Shown: piece after piece, positions 47,501 to 58,994 of the stretch | Position numbering within the stretch: position 1 is the first letter of the stretch | Layout: each line of letters opens with the position of its first letter | Source of the DNA: Jaltomata sinuosa | Lineage: Eukaryota; Streptophyta; Magnoliopsida; Solanales; Solanaceae | Assembly (NCBI GenBank): GCA_003996215.1 | Contig: QJPP01000858.1 | Span: 372,001 to 436,000 of the forward strand | Direction of reading: 5' to 3' | Length of the DNA: 64,000 nt | Translations under genes and position numbers: made by a program | The notes under the pieces: model-generated | Database searches by the model: none | Told to the model about the DNA's origin: nothing | The model's input: only the letters and a program-made list of their open reading frames with translations

Positions 47501-47525
47501 TCAATAACCCGTAGGTTCATCTAAT

Positions 47526-48446
47526 AATTTATTTCAGTATTTTTCACTTATGCCCAAAGTTAATCAAGTTTCTTAACAATTATTTGGAGTGAATTTCTTA
47601 TTTTTCTCAGTTTATATTAATTCAACATCAAACTTTTCAATTAGTAAGAATTTTCAAAATTTTCATTTTTATTCATCTTCTCCCCACTTCTAAGAACCCT
47701 AATTATCAAGACTCATCTCAAGAGCTAATAAAAATTCAAATCAAATAGCCTAAACTTATTCATAATCATATTCGAGAGTAGGATAAAGAATTTAACTCTT
47801 CAAATTCACACCTTAACTTTAAATTTTGAAATCAATTCTTAAAAATTTCTTGGGGTTACTATCACTTTGATTTGTAATAAGATTTTTTCTTGCTAAGTTT
47901 CTAGGTCTTCATAAAACAAACTTTTCTCTTTTAATTTTTTGCTCATTCTATTATTTTTTTCTCTATAAAATTGAAAGCAAGAAAAAGAAATACAAAAGTG
48001 AAACTACTATTGTTACACATTTCTTTCTCAAAAAATATTAATATTCAACCTCAAATTTTTAAGTACTAGTACTCCTGTACGTTTTCCCCACTTCTCTTTT
48101 TTTAAAAAAAATCATTAAGCAATTAGACCTACTAACTTTAAATATAATAAATTAATTATGAGAGATCACTTAATTTATTTACACTCTTTTTCTTCCACTT
48201 AGCAAGACATATTAATATGCATACGCTATCATTATATATATGCACTATAATTCTCCTTAAAATATGTACACTATGCAACTTTTTATAAATTAAGAGTAAT
48301 GCTCATTTAAAGTATTAACTTAATTAAAAAAAAAATCAAGGCATTATATGGTATCAGAGCTATTAATAATTAGCTCACAATATATTTAATATCACTTAGT
48401 ATTTATAAAAATAAATGGACATATAATAAAAGATGAATTAAAATTA
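47526..48446. other. AT-rich gene-free stretch with a tRNA-Met primer-site motif
   Basis: No coding content. TGGTATCAGAGC at 48349-48360 equals the plant initiator-tRNA primer binding site used by many copia elements. No convincing LTR end precedes it, so it may be a relic. Confidence 0.4.
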
Positions 48447-48765
48447 GCATATCTATAAGCTTTGATTGTTGAACAAGGATAATGATACACAAAGCAAATA
48501 ATGATCTTATTTTCATATTTTACGTAAATTATATTAATTTTTATAAAAAAACATGTGATGTAGGATGGTGTCTTACAACGAAGAAAGTTTTAGTTTCACA
48601 TTCCTTTGATACCTTCCTAGCTAATGGTAGTATCACAAGTTTTCAATAATTCAACTCGCATTAACATTGTTTTCACATAGCTAATCACTAACTTCTATCA
48701 TTCAATAGGCAATAAATTAACTACAAAAATAATATATATGTCCATCAATAACTCATAAGTTCATC
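48447..48765. repeat. Segmental duplicate, copy 2 (empty insertion site)
   Basis: The partner of 46433-47525 without the 788-bp insertion and without the long TG/CG tract. The empty site reads GTTTCACATTCCTTTGATAC. Confidence 0.7.
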
Positions 48766-49498
48766 ATTCAATAGGCAATAAATTGAAGGTCTAGATATTA
48801 ATAGCACTCTTAATTCCTAGAAGGTAGTTATGACAAGTGCTCTTTAGGAGTTTAGGTGTAAAGTATTTAGTTGTTAATAATAATATTTCACAGTTTATTA
48901 TTAAAAATAATTAAATACGTGACAATATTGTCATGGCAAATTTTGCATATAATGTAGCTGTTTTCTTATAATTATTAGTTTCGGAGACACAAAATAAATT
49001 TTAGAAAATATTTTTTTAATAAGTCATCTTGAGACTTTCAAACATTATATTATAAAATATTAATTATTAATTTGAGCAATCAGTCAAAATTGCGGACTTA
49101 CGATGCAACATATGTGGGTACATAAAACATTACTATATAAAATTGAGACTAATAATTAAATTATATGCTACCTATTTTTAACCACTTATTTCTGTCCCTT
49201 TCTATTTGAGTTTTGAGAGACAAATAAACACATTAATAGCAAACCTTAAATATAATCATTATGTTAATTATCATATATATCCATCAAATGGTTGTTCTTA
49301 ATGATTATCAGCTTTGGTGGAATTTAAATTTCTTTCTTTATATGTTGAGGCAACTCACAGAGTATAACTTAATTAGGCATTATACATAATTAAATATTGA
49401 TTATAATTACTAGCAACTAGTTTGTAGTCTTGAACATATATATTTGTTTTTCTATTATTTTATTATAAGAGGTTTGAAACTAACAAATGAAAATTAAG
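48766..49498. other. AT-rich gene-free stretch
   Basis: Nothing recognised beyond AT-rich sequence. Confidence 0.5.
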
Positions 49499-49829
49499 TA
49501 GGCGTTTGGTCATAAATATTATTCACAATATTTTGAAATACGTTTTTACTTTATTCTAGAATACTTATTTGACCATGAAAATAAAAAACATATTCTAGAA
49601 TATGTTTTCACAATTTTTGATTTTTTAAAAAAAAATTCTTGAGGGTGTATTCACTATATTTTTATTCAATTTTTCCTCTCACTTTATTTTTAAATACTAA
49701 ATCAACTCAATAGTCTAAAATATTTTTGAAAATACTATGATCAAACACAACTCCAACTCTATTTTCAACTTTAAAATAAATATCATATAAAGTGAATACT
49801 TAGATTTTTATCGTCAAACGGGTCCTAAG
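49499..49829. mobile_element. hAT-type MITE (GCGTTTGGTCATAAATATT)
   Basis: Left TAGGCGTTTGGTCATAAATA; right reversed AGGACCCGTTTGACGATAAA. The interior shows palindromic ATATTCTAGAATATG blocks. About 330 bp. Confidence 0.6.
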
Positions 49830-50115
49830 TCTTTGTAGAATCACTTTATTCAATTCAAATTAAAAAGAATTATATTAATCGATAAAAAATTTTGTGGATG
49901 AGAATCATTATATTAAAGGAGTGATCATATCCAATTTAATATATAGTGTACTACATACAGGTTGACCACATGTAGAGGAAAATTTAGTAAGTCTTAACAC
50001 ACGGGACAACCTTATCCATCCATTATTTTATTAAATCATTCTCTTAATTACTAATATAGTAAACCTAATCATTATTAATTTAATCAAAATGAAAGGAACC
50101 TTCTAAAGCTTAGTA

Positions 50116-50334
50116 CTTTCTCCGTTATTAAATACTTGTCATCTTTTGTTTTACATATTAAATATATTAACTGAAGGGTAATTTAACTAGAGGATATTTC
50201 TCTCTTTTGCACCGTATTAATATCTTCTATGTTTATGACTAACATTAAAAGTGAAAAATAGATAATTAATTATGTCTTGGTATTATGCACCATCTATTTT
50301 TAATAAGGATGACAAGTATTTAGAACGGAGGGAA
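50116..50334. mobile_element. Stowaway-like MITE
   Basis: Left CTTTCTCCGTTATTAAATAC and right reversed CCCTCCGTTCTAAATACTTG, with the TTGCACCGTATTAATATC interior word. About 220 bp. Confidence 0.7.
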
Positions 50335-50339
50335 AAAAA

Positions 50340-50415
50340 GACAGTTCGGTGTACTAAAACTCCCGCTAGGCGCAAGAATCTATTATACGGAATCTTACTT
50401 GCATTTCTGAAATAC
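50340..50415 (-). mobile_element. Au-type SINE fragment
   Basis: CTAAAACTCCCGCTAGGCGC, then CTTACTTGCATTTCTG, matches the 3' half of the intact SINE at 56504-56669. It directly follows the MITE end. Confidence 0.55.
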
Positions 50416-51302
50416 GAATGCAATGACGCCAGACATGATGTCAGAGTAAAATATGTTTTAACTTTTGGCAACATTTTCTTTGCATGCTCATGCACAATTT
50501 TCCTTTATTTCTTCATTCATTCAAACATGTGTTCTCATTTTCTTGTCTCTTTCCCACTTTATTACTATTTTCTTTGAAATTTCTTTCCCAAATTATGTAC
50601 AAATAAAATAAAATAAATACCTAAATTTTGTTTAGATTCAATATTTGTGATTTGAAAATGTAAAATTTGAATCCACTTTTTACGAGACAAGAAGGTTTTT
50701 TATATTAGTTACCATGTGATATACATAATAAAGTTTTTCATCGAATACCTATTTAGATAGACTTATCACCATGACTATTTTCCCACTATTGTACCTTGCT
50801 ATAGATACTTTTCCATAGCATAGGTACCACAAATACCTCTCCACCATGATTTAGATAAATAAAAAGAAATATAGTCATTATTGAGATTTTTTAAAAAATT
50901 TACCCGTTTCATTGATTGTTATGCCATTAAGATTTAGACAAATTAAAAATAATACTTTTAAGATCGATTGGTTGGTGAGATGGGATACAAGATAAGAATA
51001 TCTCATGAGTTGAGATATTTTATGAGATAATTAGGTATTTCACATTTTATATGAAATATTTAATTTCATCATTTTAGTACGAATAATGAGATTAAATAAT
51101 TTTGAGACTAAAATAAAATGATCACATTTTATCTTGAGATTATTATTCTTATCCCGCCAATAAAACAATCCTGCAGTGATGTATAAAGATGGGTAAATAC
51201 TTAGTTGCACCGGGTGTTTACACCAAATCAATACAACTTATCATGGTTAAGTGATTTAATAAAATAATTATATACATTAATTAATCATGGTTAAGTAATA
51301 GT

Positions 51303-51352
<50 letters not shown>

Positions 51353-51939
51353 AAATATATGTCATGCATTCGTTAATTTGATGTAAATACTCGGTGTAGA
51401 TAAGTTTTTACCAGAAAGATGTATAGAAATACACCACTAAATCCAGTCAATTATTACACCATTCCATAATGTTAACCTTTTTTAGATAGAAATTTGACAT
51501 ATTGGTCAAAGCACATGTTCAAACTTTACCAAATTGATTTAGATGGTTGCCACTTGACAGTTATCTGTTAGATATAATACTTATCAGCAGTTATCTGTTA
51601 GATATAATACTTATCAGAAGCAAAAATTCAAACTCTTAATTATGTTATTCAATTATGAAAGTTTTGAAGACACCAGAGTATAATTAAAAATAAAATTTCA
51701 AGAGATTATTGTCTATTCGAAAAAAATGATAGAGAAATGAAATGATATATTTCAAAAGAAAGTGTCCTCGTTAAACTGTAATACTCTGTTGTTTATTAGG
51801 TAAAATTTTCTATTATTTAATCAGTATAACGTTCTATATATGTCACCTATATAAATCTAGTATTGTTCTTACGAGGAGTACATCAATCCAGTTATTTTTA
51901 AATACTGAAAGAGCTTATTGAATTTGATAATAAACATTA
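50416..51939. other. AT-rich gene-free stretch
   Basis: Contains a TA microsatellite at 51309-51350 and a tandem 30-bp duplication (CAGTTATCTGTTAGATATAA unit) at 51557-51617. Nothing coding. Confidence 0.6.
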
Positions 51940-53180
51940 GACAAAATACATAAAAACTCTTCTAAACTTGGCTCCACAACTTACTTTAGCACTTAAATTT
52001 TACGGGCAATTAAATACACCCTTAAACAACTTTGAAGTGAAATAAATACCACCCTTAAGGCTGACGTGGTATTAAAAAAAAATCAAAACGCGTAATTCTT
52101 TTTTTTTAAAAGAAATTGGTCCCATTAATATGTTTATAATTTAAAAAAAAAGGAAAAATAACCCCACCCTTTCTTCTTCACACCCCCCCCCCCCCCTCTG
52201 TTTTCCTCTGCAAATCCTTCTAACCCCCACCCAACCCCACCTCCTCTGCACCTTTATCTTCATCTTCTTCTTTTTTTCTTCTAATTTTTCCTTTTTCTCT
52301 AAATAAATTAAAGAGATCAAAGTTATCAACAACGATTGAAAGTGTTTAATTCATGGAGAATTTTTAAAATATATTGGGGGACATGAAAAAATTAAAAATA
52401 CTGTAAATTCGAAAAAGTCTTAATCACTTTTTTTAAATTATTTTTGGTTGTGATTATTGGTAGTTTGTTATTGCTTCACTAAGAAGCCATTAATGGAGAT
52501 TCGAAAGAGGAGAAAGACGGAAGGGGAGGGGCAAGAATCTTAGAGGTGAAAGTCCAAGATGAGCAAATTGAAAATTGAGCCGCTGTTTACCTATAGGCTT
52601 CAGTACCAGAGGAATTAAGGGGAGAAGAAGGTGGACTGGTGTGGGTGAAGAAGAAAGGAGGTGGGGAGGCGTTAATGGAATCGAAGAAGGAGAAAGGCAT
52701 GGGAATTGAAGAAGGTGGGTACGAAGAAGAAAGGGGTGGGGAAAGGGAATTTTTCTTTTTTTAAAAAAAAAAAATTATATAAAAAATATATATATATTAG
52801 TGTGATTAATTTTTTAAAATAATTTTTTACGTGACTCTGACGTGGCAATGATATGGCGCTGGCATGGCAGTGATATGTCGCGAGTGTAGTGCACCTTCCA
52901 TTGTGAGAGTGATATTATATTTGTAGGGTGGTGTTTATTCATTTCAAAGTTATTAAGGGGGTATTCAATTGCACGTGATGGGACTATTGATCGCTACAAG
53001 GCTCGCGTGGTAGCCAAAGGCTACAACCACCAATAGGGTATAGACTATGATGAGACATTCAATCCAGTTATCAAGATGGCATCAAGGGCGATTAGGTGTG
53101 ACTTGCTTGATAAGGAAAAAATTTAAGTGTTAAAGTATATTGTGAAGCCAAGTTTAAGGAGTTTTTTTATGTATTTTCTC
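51940..53180. mobile_element. Mutator-like non-autonomous element C (1241 bp, 9-bp target duplication)
   Basis: Flanked by TAAACATTA at 51931-51939 and 53181-53189. The terminal inverted repeats run about 115 bp: left GACAAAATACATAAAAACTC, AAACTTGGCTCCACAA, AATTAAATACACCCTT, AATACCACCCTT; right is the same reversed, but broken after AATTGCACGT by the copia fragment. The interior is Glu/Lys-rich purine sequence (52500-52740) without transposase. Confidence 0.8.
52977..53116 (+). pseudogene. Copia reverse-transcriptase fragment inside the terminal repeat of element C
   Basis: Reads DGTIDRYKARVVAKGYNHQ, stop, then GIDYDETFNPVIKMAS. This is the N-terminal part of the copia reverse transcriptase (RVT_2), about 43 codons with one in-frame stop. 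Nothing else of a copia element is adjacent. The right terminal repeat of element C resumes at 53117 with AAATTTAAGTGTTAAAG. Confidence 0.85.
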
Positions 53181-53189
53181 TAAACATTA

Positions 53190-55100
53190 ATATTATGATC
53201 TCCAAGAATCATGAAACATGTTAGTGAAACCTCATCCTATCTAATTTCTGATATCTAGTTTGAAGAATGTAATTTTACACTTCATCCAAAGAATGGGTAC
53301 TATAAATAAATAAATTACCTTAATTTCTGATATCTAGTTTGAGGAAAGTAATGTTCTTTGCTAGTATAAATATGTTACATGTTTAAAATATTCTTAATTG
53401 TAAAAGATTAAAATTATAATAATTCGTACGTACTTCCATATTTGTTTGGATCACATCAATCAAATATAATGAATCAATGTTCGAATTTGTACCAAATAAC
53501 CAGACATGGAGGGTAAAAATTTAATAGGCTAACTCACTATATATATCGATTTCCTCGTTTATTCTAGTTATCCTAATGTAGGCAATATGAGTAAACATCA
53601 TATGCGAATAAAAACAATTACACATTATCTATATAAAAGACATATATCGTGTGTTCACTAAGCTTATATAAACACCGAATATAAGTAAATTTCATGGATC
53701 ACAAGTACAAATATCATTTTCCAATGAAATGCAATATCAAAGCCAAATGATCAATATATTGGGCCATGGACTATCTGGTTCCTCCAAATTTGTAGAAATG
53801 ACACCAAGTAATTAACCACTTGTAGTAAAACCTATTTAAAATATATTCACTTTTTTAAAACTATTGAAACCTTAGCCACCAATATATATATTTACAAACT
53901 TCAGGTTTAATCTATTGTTGCTGCTTTTTCTTCTTCAGACATTTAAGTCTGATGTTGCCCCCTCTGAAAGCCCAAATTCAAATTCAGACATGGGAAACTT
54001 ATGTAAATGTAAGCCATCTAGTTTATCAACACGGTGAAGTTATACTACTTATACACTTTGATTGTATATATTGTGTACAAATATATATAATATATGTATA
54101 TTTATCATAAAATATAAACTACCTATACTAAATGACTCAAAGATATTGGGCTGTAATTTTTCCTTAATTAGACATTTAAATTTGAATTTTGAAGTTAGGC
54201 TCTACCAAATAAAGTAAAAATAGCGCCATCTAACCACTTTTTGAATTCAAAGCCAACTTTAAGAGGAGGCCCTTAAATTTAATTAATAAAATTTTATATA
54301 TGTTTATTTGATTTTTTTTCTTTTTGTTTTATAACAATATTGTATGGACCATCTTATACGTATGGTTATTCATTTGACTACATGTTAGTTTTCACAATCG
54401 ACGATATCTAATAACTGATCTACTCGTCAAGGTTTCGACAATGCTTTTATAAGAAACATGACCATGGTTAAGATAATATTTTTATCAATTAATTCTCTTT
54501 ATCTAGTGATCTCAATTTTGTACTACTAACTAAGTAGATGTTAAAATAATTTTATACACTTGGAATAGTTCTAAGTCTATTTTGAACTGAATTAATGGCT
54601 TGATCCGCTCTTTATAAGAAACAATCAACTCTAAAAATACTACAAGAGACTTTATCTTTCTATTATTAATATCGGTCATTAACTATTTTTTCCGCATATA
54701 GCATGTTTATTATGAAATTTAATTAATTCGATTGTTCTTATTTATGTGACATTTTTCGCTTATCGAGATTCAAACTATAAAAAAAAATTATCAATATTTT
54801 GAAATATATTTTTTTTCATCAGATTGACATGAGAAGAAATGCAACGTATAGTATTTATCTTATTGTTTTTTAACATCTAAATTTTAAAATATTGTGTTGA
54901 TATAATCTTAATTAGTTTCAAAGATTAGTCAAATTAATTGTCGGAAAGCCAAAAATAACACATAAATTAAAACATGGAAGTATTTCTAATTTCTAAATAA
55001 CACCTATTTATTTCTAAATAGGTTCTACGACATTCCCAAAAGACATCATAAATCTAATTTTTTTTGACAATAGAAACTAATGAAAATATGGGGCCATTAG
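53190..55100. other. AT-rich gene-free stretch
   Basis: It has two copies of TTTCTGATATCTAGTTTGA 76 bp apart (53240 and 53316), and a MITE-like repeat at about 54731-54980 (start TTCTTATTTATGTGACA, end CACATAAATTAAAACATGG). No gene was recognised. Confidence 0.5.
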
Positions 55101-55103
55101 TTT

Positions 55104-55129
55104 GGGGGGGGGGGGGGGGGGGGGGGGGG
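55104..55129. repeat. Run of 26 G
   Basis: An uninterrupted G homopolymer, the longest in the window, followed by the palindromic CTAAAGCAACTGCTTTAG. The exact length is uncertain in any assembly. Confidence 0.85.
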
Positions 55130-55751
55130 CTAAAGCAACTGCTTTAGCTGCTTCCCCCTTTGAGCCGGCACTGCATCATGGAGTTCCAAATTTGGAGTTT
55201 CATTCGTGGAATTCAAAACTCTATGACAGTGGATATATTTCAGCTATAGGATCTGAAAAATGGCTATTTGAGAATTTTGTTTGAATTTGAACTTCTGGTC
55301 TAAGGTGTAAAGTTATATGCCAGAGTCCACCTTTAGCTAGACCTCATGATCCAAGTTTTGGAAACTTCAAATTATGACGCGGCTAAACTTTAAAACCTTG
55401 TAAATAACGGCTATTCTTTAAATAGGGGGTCCTAAAAGCGACTATTTCGCCCTCCAAATTTTTTGTTAAAGTTCTATCAAGCAAACAGCCCAACAGAAGA
55501 AAGAAGAAAAAAGTCATCAAGAAAGCAAATGCAAACCAAAATAACCTAACAAATATACATGATATTTTAAGGTGGAAGTTTCAAACATTTGAGATACTAG
55601 CCCAAAAGTTCAAAAAGTAGAAGAGCCTTGTGTTTTTTCACAACAGACTACAAGTTCCATTAGATAACAAAATCCTTCAGTGCTCTTCAAGTTCAAAATC
55701 CTTCACTGACAAGAAAAAACCTTCTAATTCTTACCTTAAACATACATAAAC
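55130..55751 (-). other. GIF1 downstream region and probable 3' UTR
   Basis: The part next to the stop (about 55490-55751) is likely the transcript 3' end. The left part may belong to a repeat starting at the G run. Confidence 0.4.
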
Positions 55752-58700
55752 TTAATTCCCATCTTCAGAAGATTTCAAATAAAGATTCTCACCTCCATCA
55801 CCACCATGTCCACTCGAGTTCCCGCCCCGTCCTTGATCAGACATAGAACTTCCCATTTCCTGCTTGTTTCCAATGCCTAATCCTCTGCCAAAGTCAGGGA
55901 AACCACCACCACCACCAAGTGAAGTGCTAGCACTATGAGTGTTTTCGCTTTGTAGCATGTGAAGTCCACTGCTTCCTCCACCAGAGCTGCTCATTCCGAG
56001 ATGCTGGCTATGATAGGCTGCTTGCTGTTGTTGCAATGCGGATAATGGCTGCTGTTGTTGTTGTTGTCCATAGAGCATTGAAGAGGATCTTGATGCAGCC
56101 ATAAGCGATTGGGTCGTTAGTTGCTGGGCTTGTTGCTGCTGCAGGTAATGTGCCCCTGCCTGCATCATCCCACCAGAAGCTAACTGCAAGACAGCAAACA
56201 CCAAATTCAAACATGTTTAATGCTATTCAAGAATTACCAAGAAACAACATGAATTAATTGACACTGCAAAGTTTTTCAACTATCAGTACATTTGAAAGGT
56301 AATTACATGTAACTACTCTAATCAATAGAACGAGTACTGAAAAGTAAGGTAAATAACCTTACATTTCTGCAACTATGTCACTCTGAACTTTCAAAAGTGT
56401 TGTTGCACCAGTGTCGATCCTCAAAATACATTTTTGGAGGATCCGACTCACAACTGACGTTTTTTCCAAAGAGTTTGAGAAACATAACTAGTGGATTTAG
56501 GTTTTTTAAAAAAAGAGTTGTCTGGTTCATTAAGCTCCCACTATGCGTGGGGTCCGGGAAAGGGCCGGACCAGTCTTACCTTACATTTCTGCAAAAGACT
56601 ATTTCCACCGCTCGAACCCGTGACTTCTTGGTCACACGGCAGCAACTTTACCAGTTACTGCTCCCCTTCAACTAGTGGATTTAGGTAATGTCCATTAAAA
56701 GGGTAGACAATGGAAATGCCAAGATATGTTGTCCTTACCTGAGGATGCATACTAGGAGGCTGGGGCTGTGAATCAGCAATAGCTGCAAGATACATAAGAT
56801 TTCTCTGAAGTTTAGCCTGAGACCTGCCACAGCAAGAAGAGTTAGCATGTGTGTTTAACTTCAAATAGCATTCTAATAAACTCCCTTCGGACTATTTTAC
56901 ATGTCATGTTTGTCTTTTGTACCCCCCTTAATAAAACATTAACTATAAAGATAATTTGACTGAGTTACCCTTATTTATTCTTTGATCTCAATACTATTCT
57001 TTTTTTCACCAAATTTACTAGAGTAAGGATAAAGGTGGAAAAAAACATTTACTCTATCTCGACTTTCCAAAATGACAAGTATTTTGAATCAATTATTTTT
57101 CATAACCATGACAATTAAAATGGACCGGAGGGAGTAAAATCTTTTCCAAGCCACCACTTTATACTATATGTTCAAGTTTCAAGAATGTCAACATAGTAAA
57201 ATCTGCAACAGCAGGAAGAGTTAGCACAAGTAAACTATAAAGAGAAATGCAATATAAAATCTTTTCCAGGCCACCACTCTATATTATATGTTCAAGTTTC
57301 AAGAATGCCACCATAATGTTGAATAGGTGAAAACATAAGATAGAATTCAAAATCAAGTATAAAAATATGTTAAAGCAGGAATATTGTTACCTTGATTCAA
57401 GTGCAGATTCTGAATGTGTTAGCCTGTAACTAGAGATATAAAATTAAAGAAAGATCAACTGAACTTACTCTGCACATTCACTTAGTTTCCCAGAGTTCTG
57501 GCTCTCAACAATCTTCAGAATTAGTGATTTGTTCTCATCCAGGAACTGAAACAGAAAAGAACAAAAGGCCAGCTATTAAGTAAAAGAGGCAGGCCGATGA
57601 TACGGGGAAGGGCCGGACCACACAAGGATCTATTCTACACGGCTTTACCCTGCATTTCTGCAAGATGTTGTTTAAGTGAAGAACAAAGATACAACTATAT
57701 GAGACTTAGGCTTCACTAAATACTGCCCATATCATTAGGATCTTTATGCAGTACTATTATATATTTAACAACTGAAAACTAGGTCAATGTTCAATTAATG
57801 TTCAATATAATATTAATACATAAAGATCTTAAAATATTTCCAAAGAGAAAATGATGCCTTTTAAACTAAAGTTGACAGTTTTCATATTTAAAAGTCAAAA
57901 TTCACTCTTTAATTACTTGTTTGTTAACAGAAAACTATTTACTCAACCAACCTTTCAGCACAGTGCACACCTTTACAATAAAAATAACCAAGTCTTAGTT
58001 TCAAACAAGTTGAAGTTACTATGCAACCTTTGGCAAGCAACAATTATGTTTGTCAAAAATTACTACTTGGTCACAAATTGCAGATGTTGAAGGGAAAAAA
58101 AGGTCAACAACTGCAAAAGAGTTGTACACCTAATGAAGAGCAAAGCTTTGAGAAACTGACTTATAAAACTTGACCAACAAAGATTTCACTTGTTTGCACC
58201 ACTCATGCAAGAGAAAGTACCTAAGTTTTCATCAACTTCTTTTGTCAAAACAGGTAGAAGATTTGGGGGAAGTTCATCTTTTGGGCAGCCAAAAAAGGAG
58301 GAAAAAATATACAGTAAAAAAGCATATTTCTGAAGACATGAAAAGCAGCAAAAAGAACACACACAAAAAAAACTGTTTCTATTCACTCTGCATAAAGCAA
58401 CCAACTCAACTAGCAGCCACTTTAGGAAGACATGAGATTACTAGAAAGAGAGAACTGCATAAAAAGCAACATAAGTTTCAAGAAGAAAAGGCAAAACAAA
58501 AGTCTAAGCAAAGCCAAGAACCAAAAAGCAAGATCTTTCTTTTTGTACATGGCCACAATAAACCTTGAGAAGAGAAGTTACCAACTTCAAAAAAGCAAAT
58601 ACACCCTTTTTCCTTTAGCAACTTTTTTCAACTAGGAGCCAAGAAACAGCAACCAAAGCATAACAACCATCATAAAACTACTAGTACAACACTGCATACA

Positions 58701-58994
58701 TACATACACCCTTTTTCTTTAGCAACCAAGAAAGCAACTTTTTTCAACTAAGAGCCAAGAAAAAGCAACCAATTAAGTATAACAACCATCATAAAACTAC
58801 TACTAGTACAACACTGCATACAAGCAGCTAGCCAGCGAGCAGATAAATGACAGATTTCTCAGAGGGCACAGAGGATCATCAAGAAGAAAGAAATTAGAGA
58901 AGAAAACCTGTTGAATATGATCAGTAGTGACGTTATTGGGATAATAGGCTGCCATCATGGGCTGCATCTGCATCAGGTGCTGCTGCTGCTGCAT
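55752..58994 (-). CDS. GIF1: GRF-interacting factor 1 / ANGUSTIFOLIA3, complete four-exon gene
   Basis: GIF1/AN3 is a transcription co-activator that binds growth-regulating factors and SWI/SNF remodellers and promotes leaf cell proliferation. Exons: 58994-58908, 57545-57469, 56823-56739, 56183-55752; phases fit (87, 77, 85 and 432 nt; 226 residues). Exon 1 encodes QHLMQMQPMMAAYYPNNVTT. The SSXT/SNH domain spans about residues 20-80, with LDENKSLILKIVESQNSGKL and LQRNLMYLAAIADSQPQPP. The C-terminal half is rich in Gln, Gly and Ser, with QQ runs, and ends LYLKSSEDGN, nearly the same as Arabidopsis GIF1. Exon 3 must use the acceptor before GTCTCAGG; the AG five bases further in breaks the frame. 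Introns carry a MITE, two SINE pieces and tandem repeats. It is intact and likely expressed. Length and order are normal for the family. Confidence 0.95.
56504..56669 (-). mobile_element. Au-type SINE in GIF1 intron 3, 17-bp target duplication
   Basis: AACTAGTGGATTTAGGT is repeated exactly at 56487-56503 and 56670-56686. On the minus strand the element begins near a tRNA-like A-box region (GTAAAGTTGCTGCC), has a B box in GTCACGGGTTCGAGC, then the GGTCCGGCCCTTTCCCGGAC block, and ends in a T-rich tail. The perfect duplication shows a recent insertion, in the same sense as the gene. Confidence 0.85.
56825..57312. repeat. Tandem duplication in GIF1 intron 2, first copy split by a MITE
   Basis: CTGCCACAGCAAGAAGAGTT (56825) and CTGCAACAGCAGGAAGAGTT (57201) start two copies. 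AATCTTTTCCAAGCCACCAC (57138) and AATCTTTTCCAGGCCACCAC (57258) end them. The first copy contains the MITE at 56881-57134. Confidence 0.8.
56881..57134. mobile_element. Stowaway-like MITE in GIF1 intron 2
   Basis: Left CTCCCTTCGGACTATTTTAC; right reversed CTCCCTCCGGTCCATTTTAA. Flanked by TAAA-like sequence, with the typical interior. Confidence 0.8.
57600..57665 (-). mobile_element. Au-type SINE fragment in GIF1 intron 1
   Basis: GGGGAAGGGCCGGACCAC followed by TTTACCCTGCATTTCTGCAA. It matches the middle of the SINE at 56504-56669; both ends are missing. Confidence 0.75.
58600..58822. repeat. Tandem duplication of about 107-117 bp in GIF1 intron 1
   Basis: Units start ACACCCTTTTTC at 58600 and 58706 and end ACTAGTACAACACTGCATAC. 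They differ by small insertions. Confidence 0.85.

Larger units (their letters stand above)
46433..47525. repeat. Segmental duplicate, copy 1 (carries a 788-bp insertion)
   Basis: Homologous to 48447-48765. Shared blocks are ATAAGCTTAGATGGTTGGAC (diverged), CAAAGCAAATAA, ATTTTCATATTTCACGTAAA, GAAGAAAGTTTTAG, CTTTGATACTTTCCTAGCTA and CCATCAATAACCCGTAGGTT. Copy 1 is interrupted by the insertion and by the TG/CG tract. Confidence 0.75.

Noticed and set aside
47133..47504. 123-codon minus-strand open frame with Arg/Thr/His repeats
   Set aside because: The first third is the TG/CG microsatellite; the rest is inside the 788-bp insertion and has no domain I can name.
50272..50577. 101-codon plus-strand open frame
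   Set aside because: Starts in a MITE and crosses a SINE fragment.
55102..55284. Open frame beginning with a poly-Gly run
   Set aside because: Artefact of the 26-G tract.
58170..58568. 132-codon plus-strand Lys-rich open frame
   Set aside because: Lies in GIF1 intron 1, opposite strand, low complexity.
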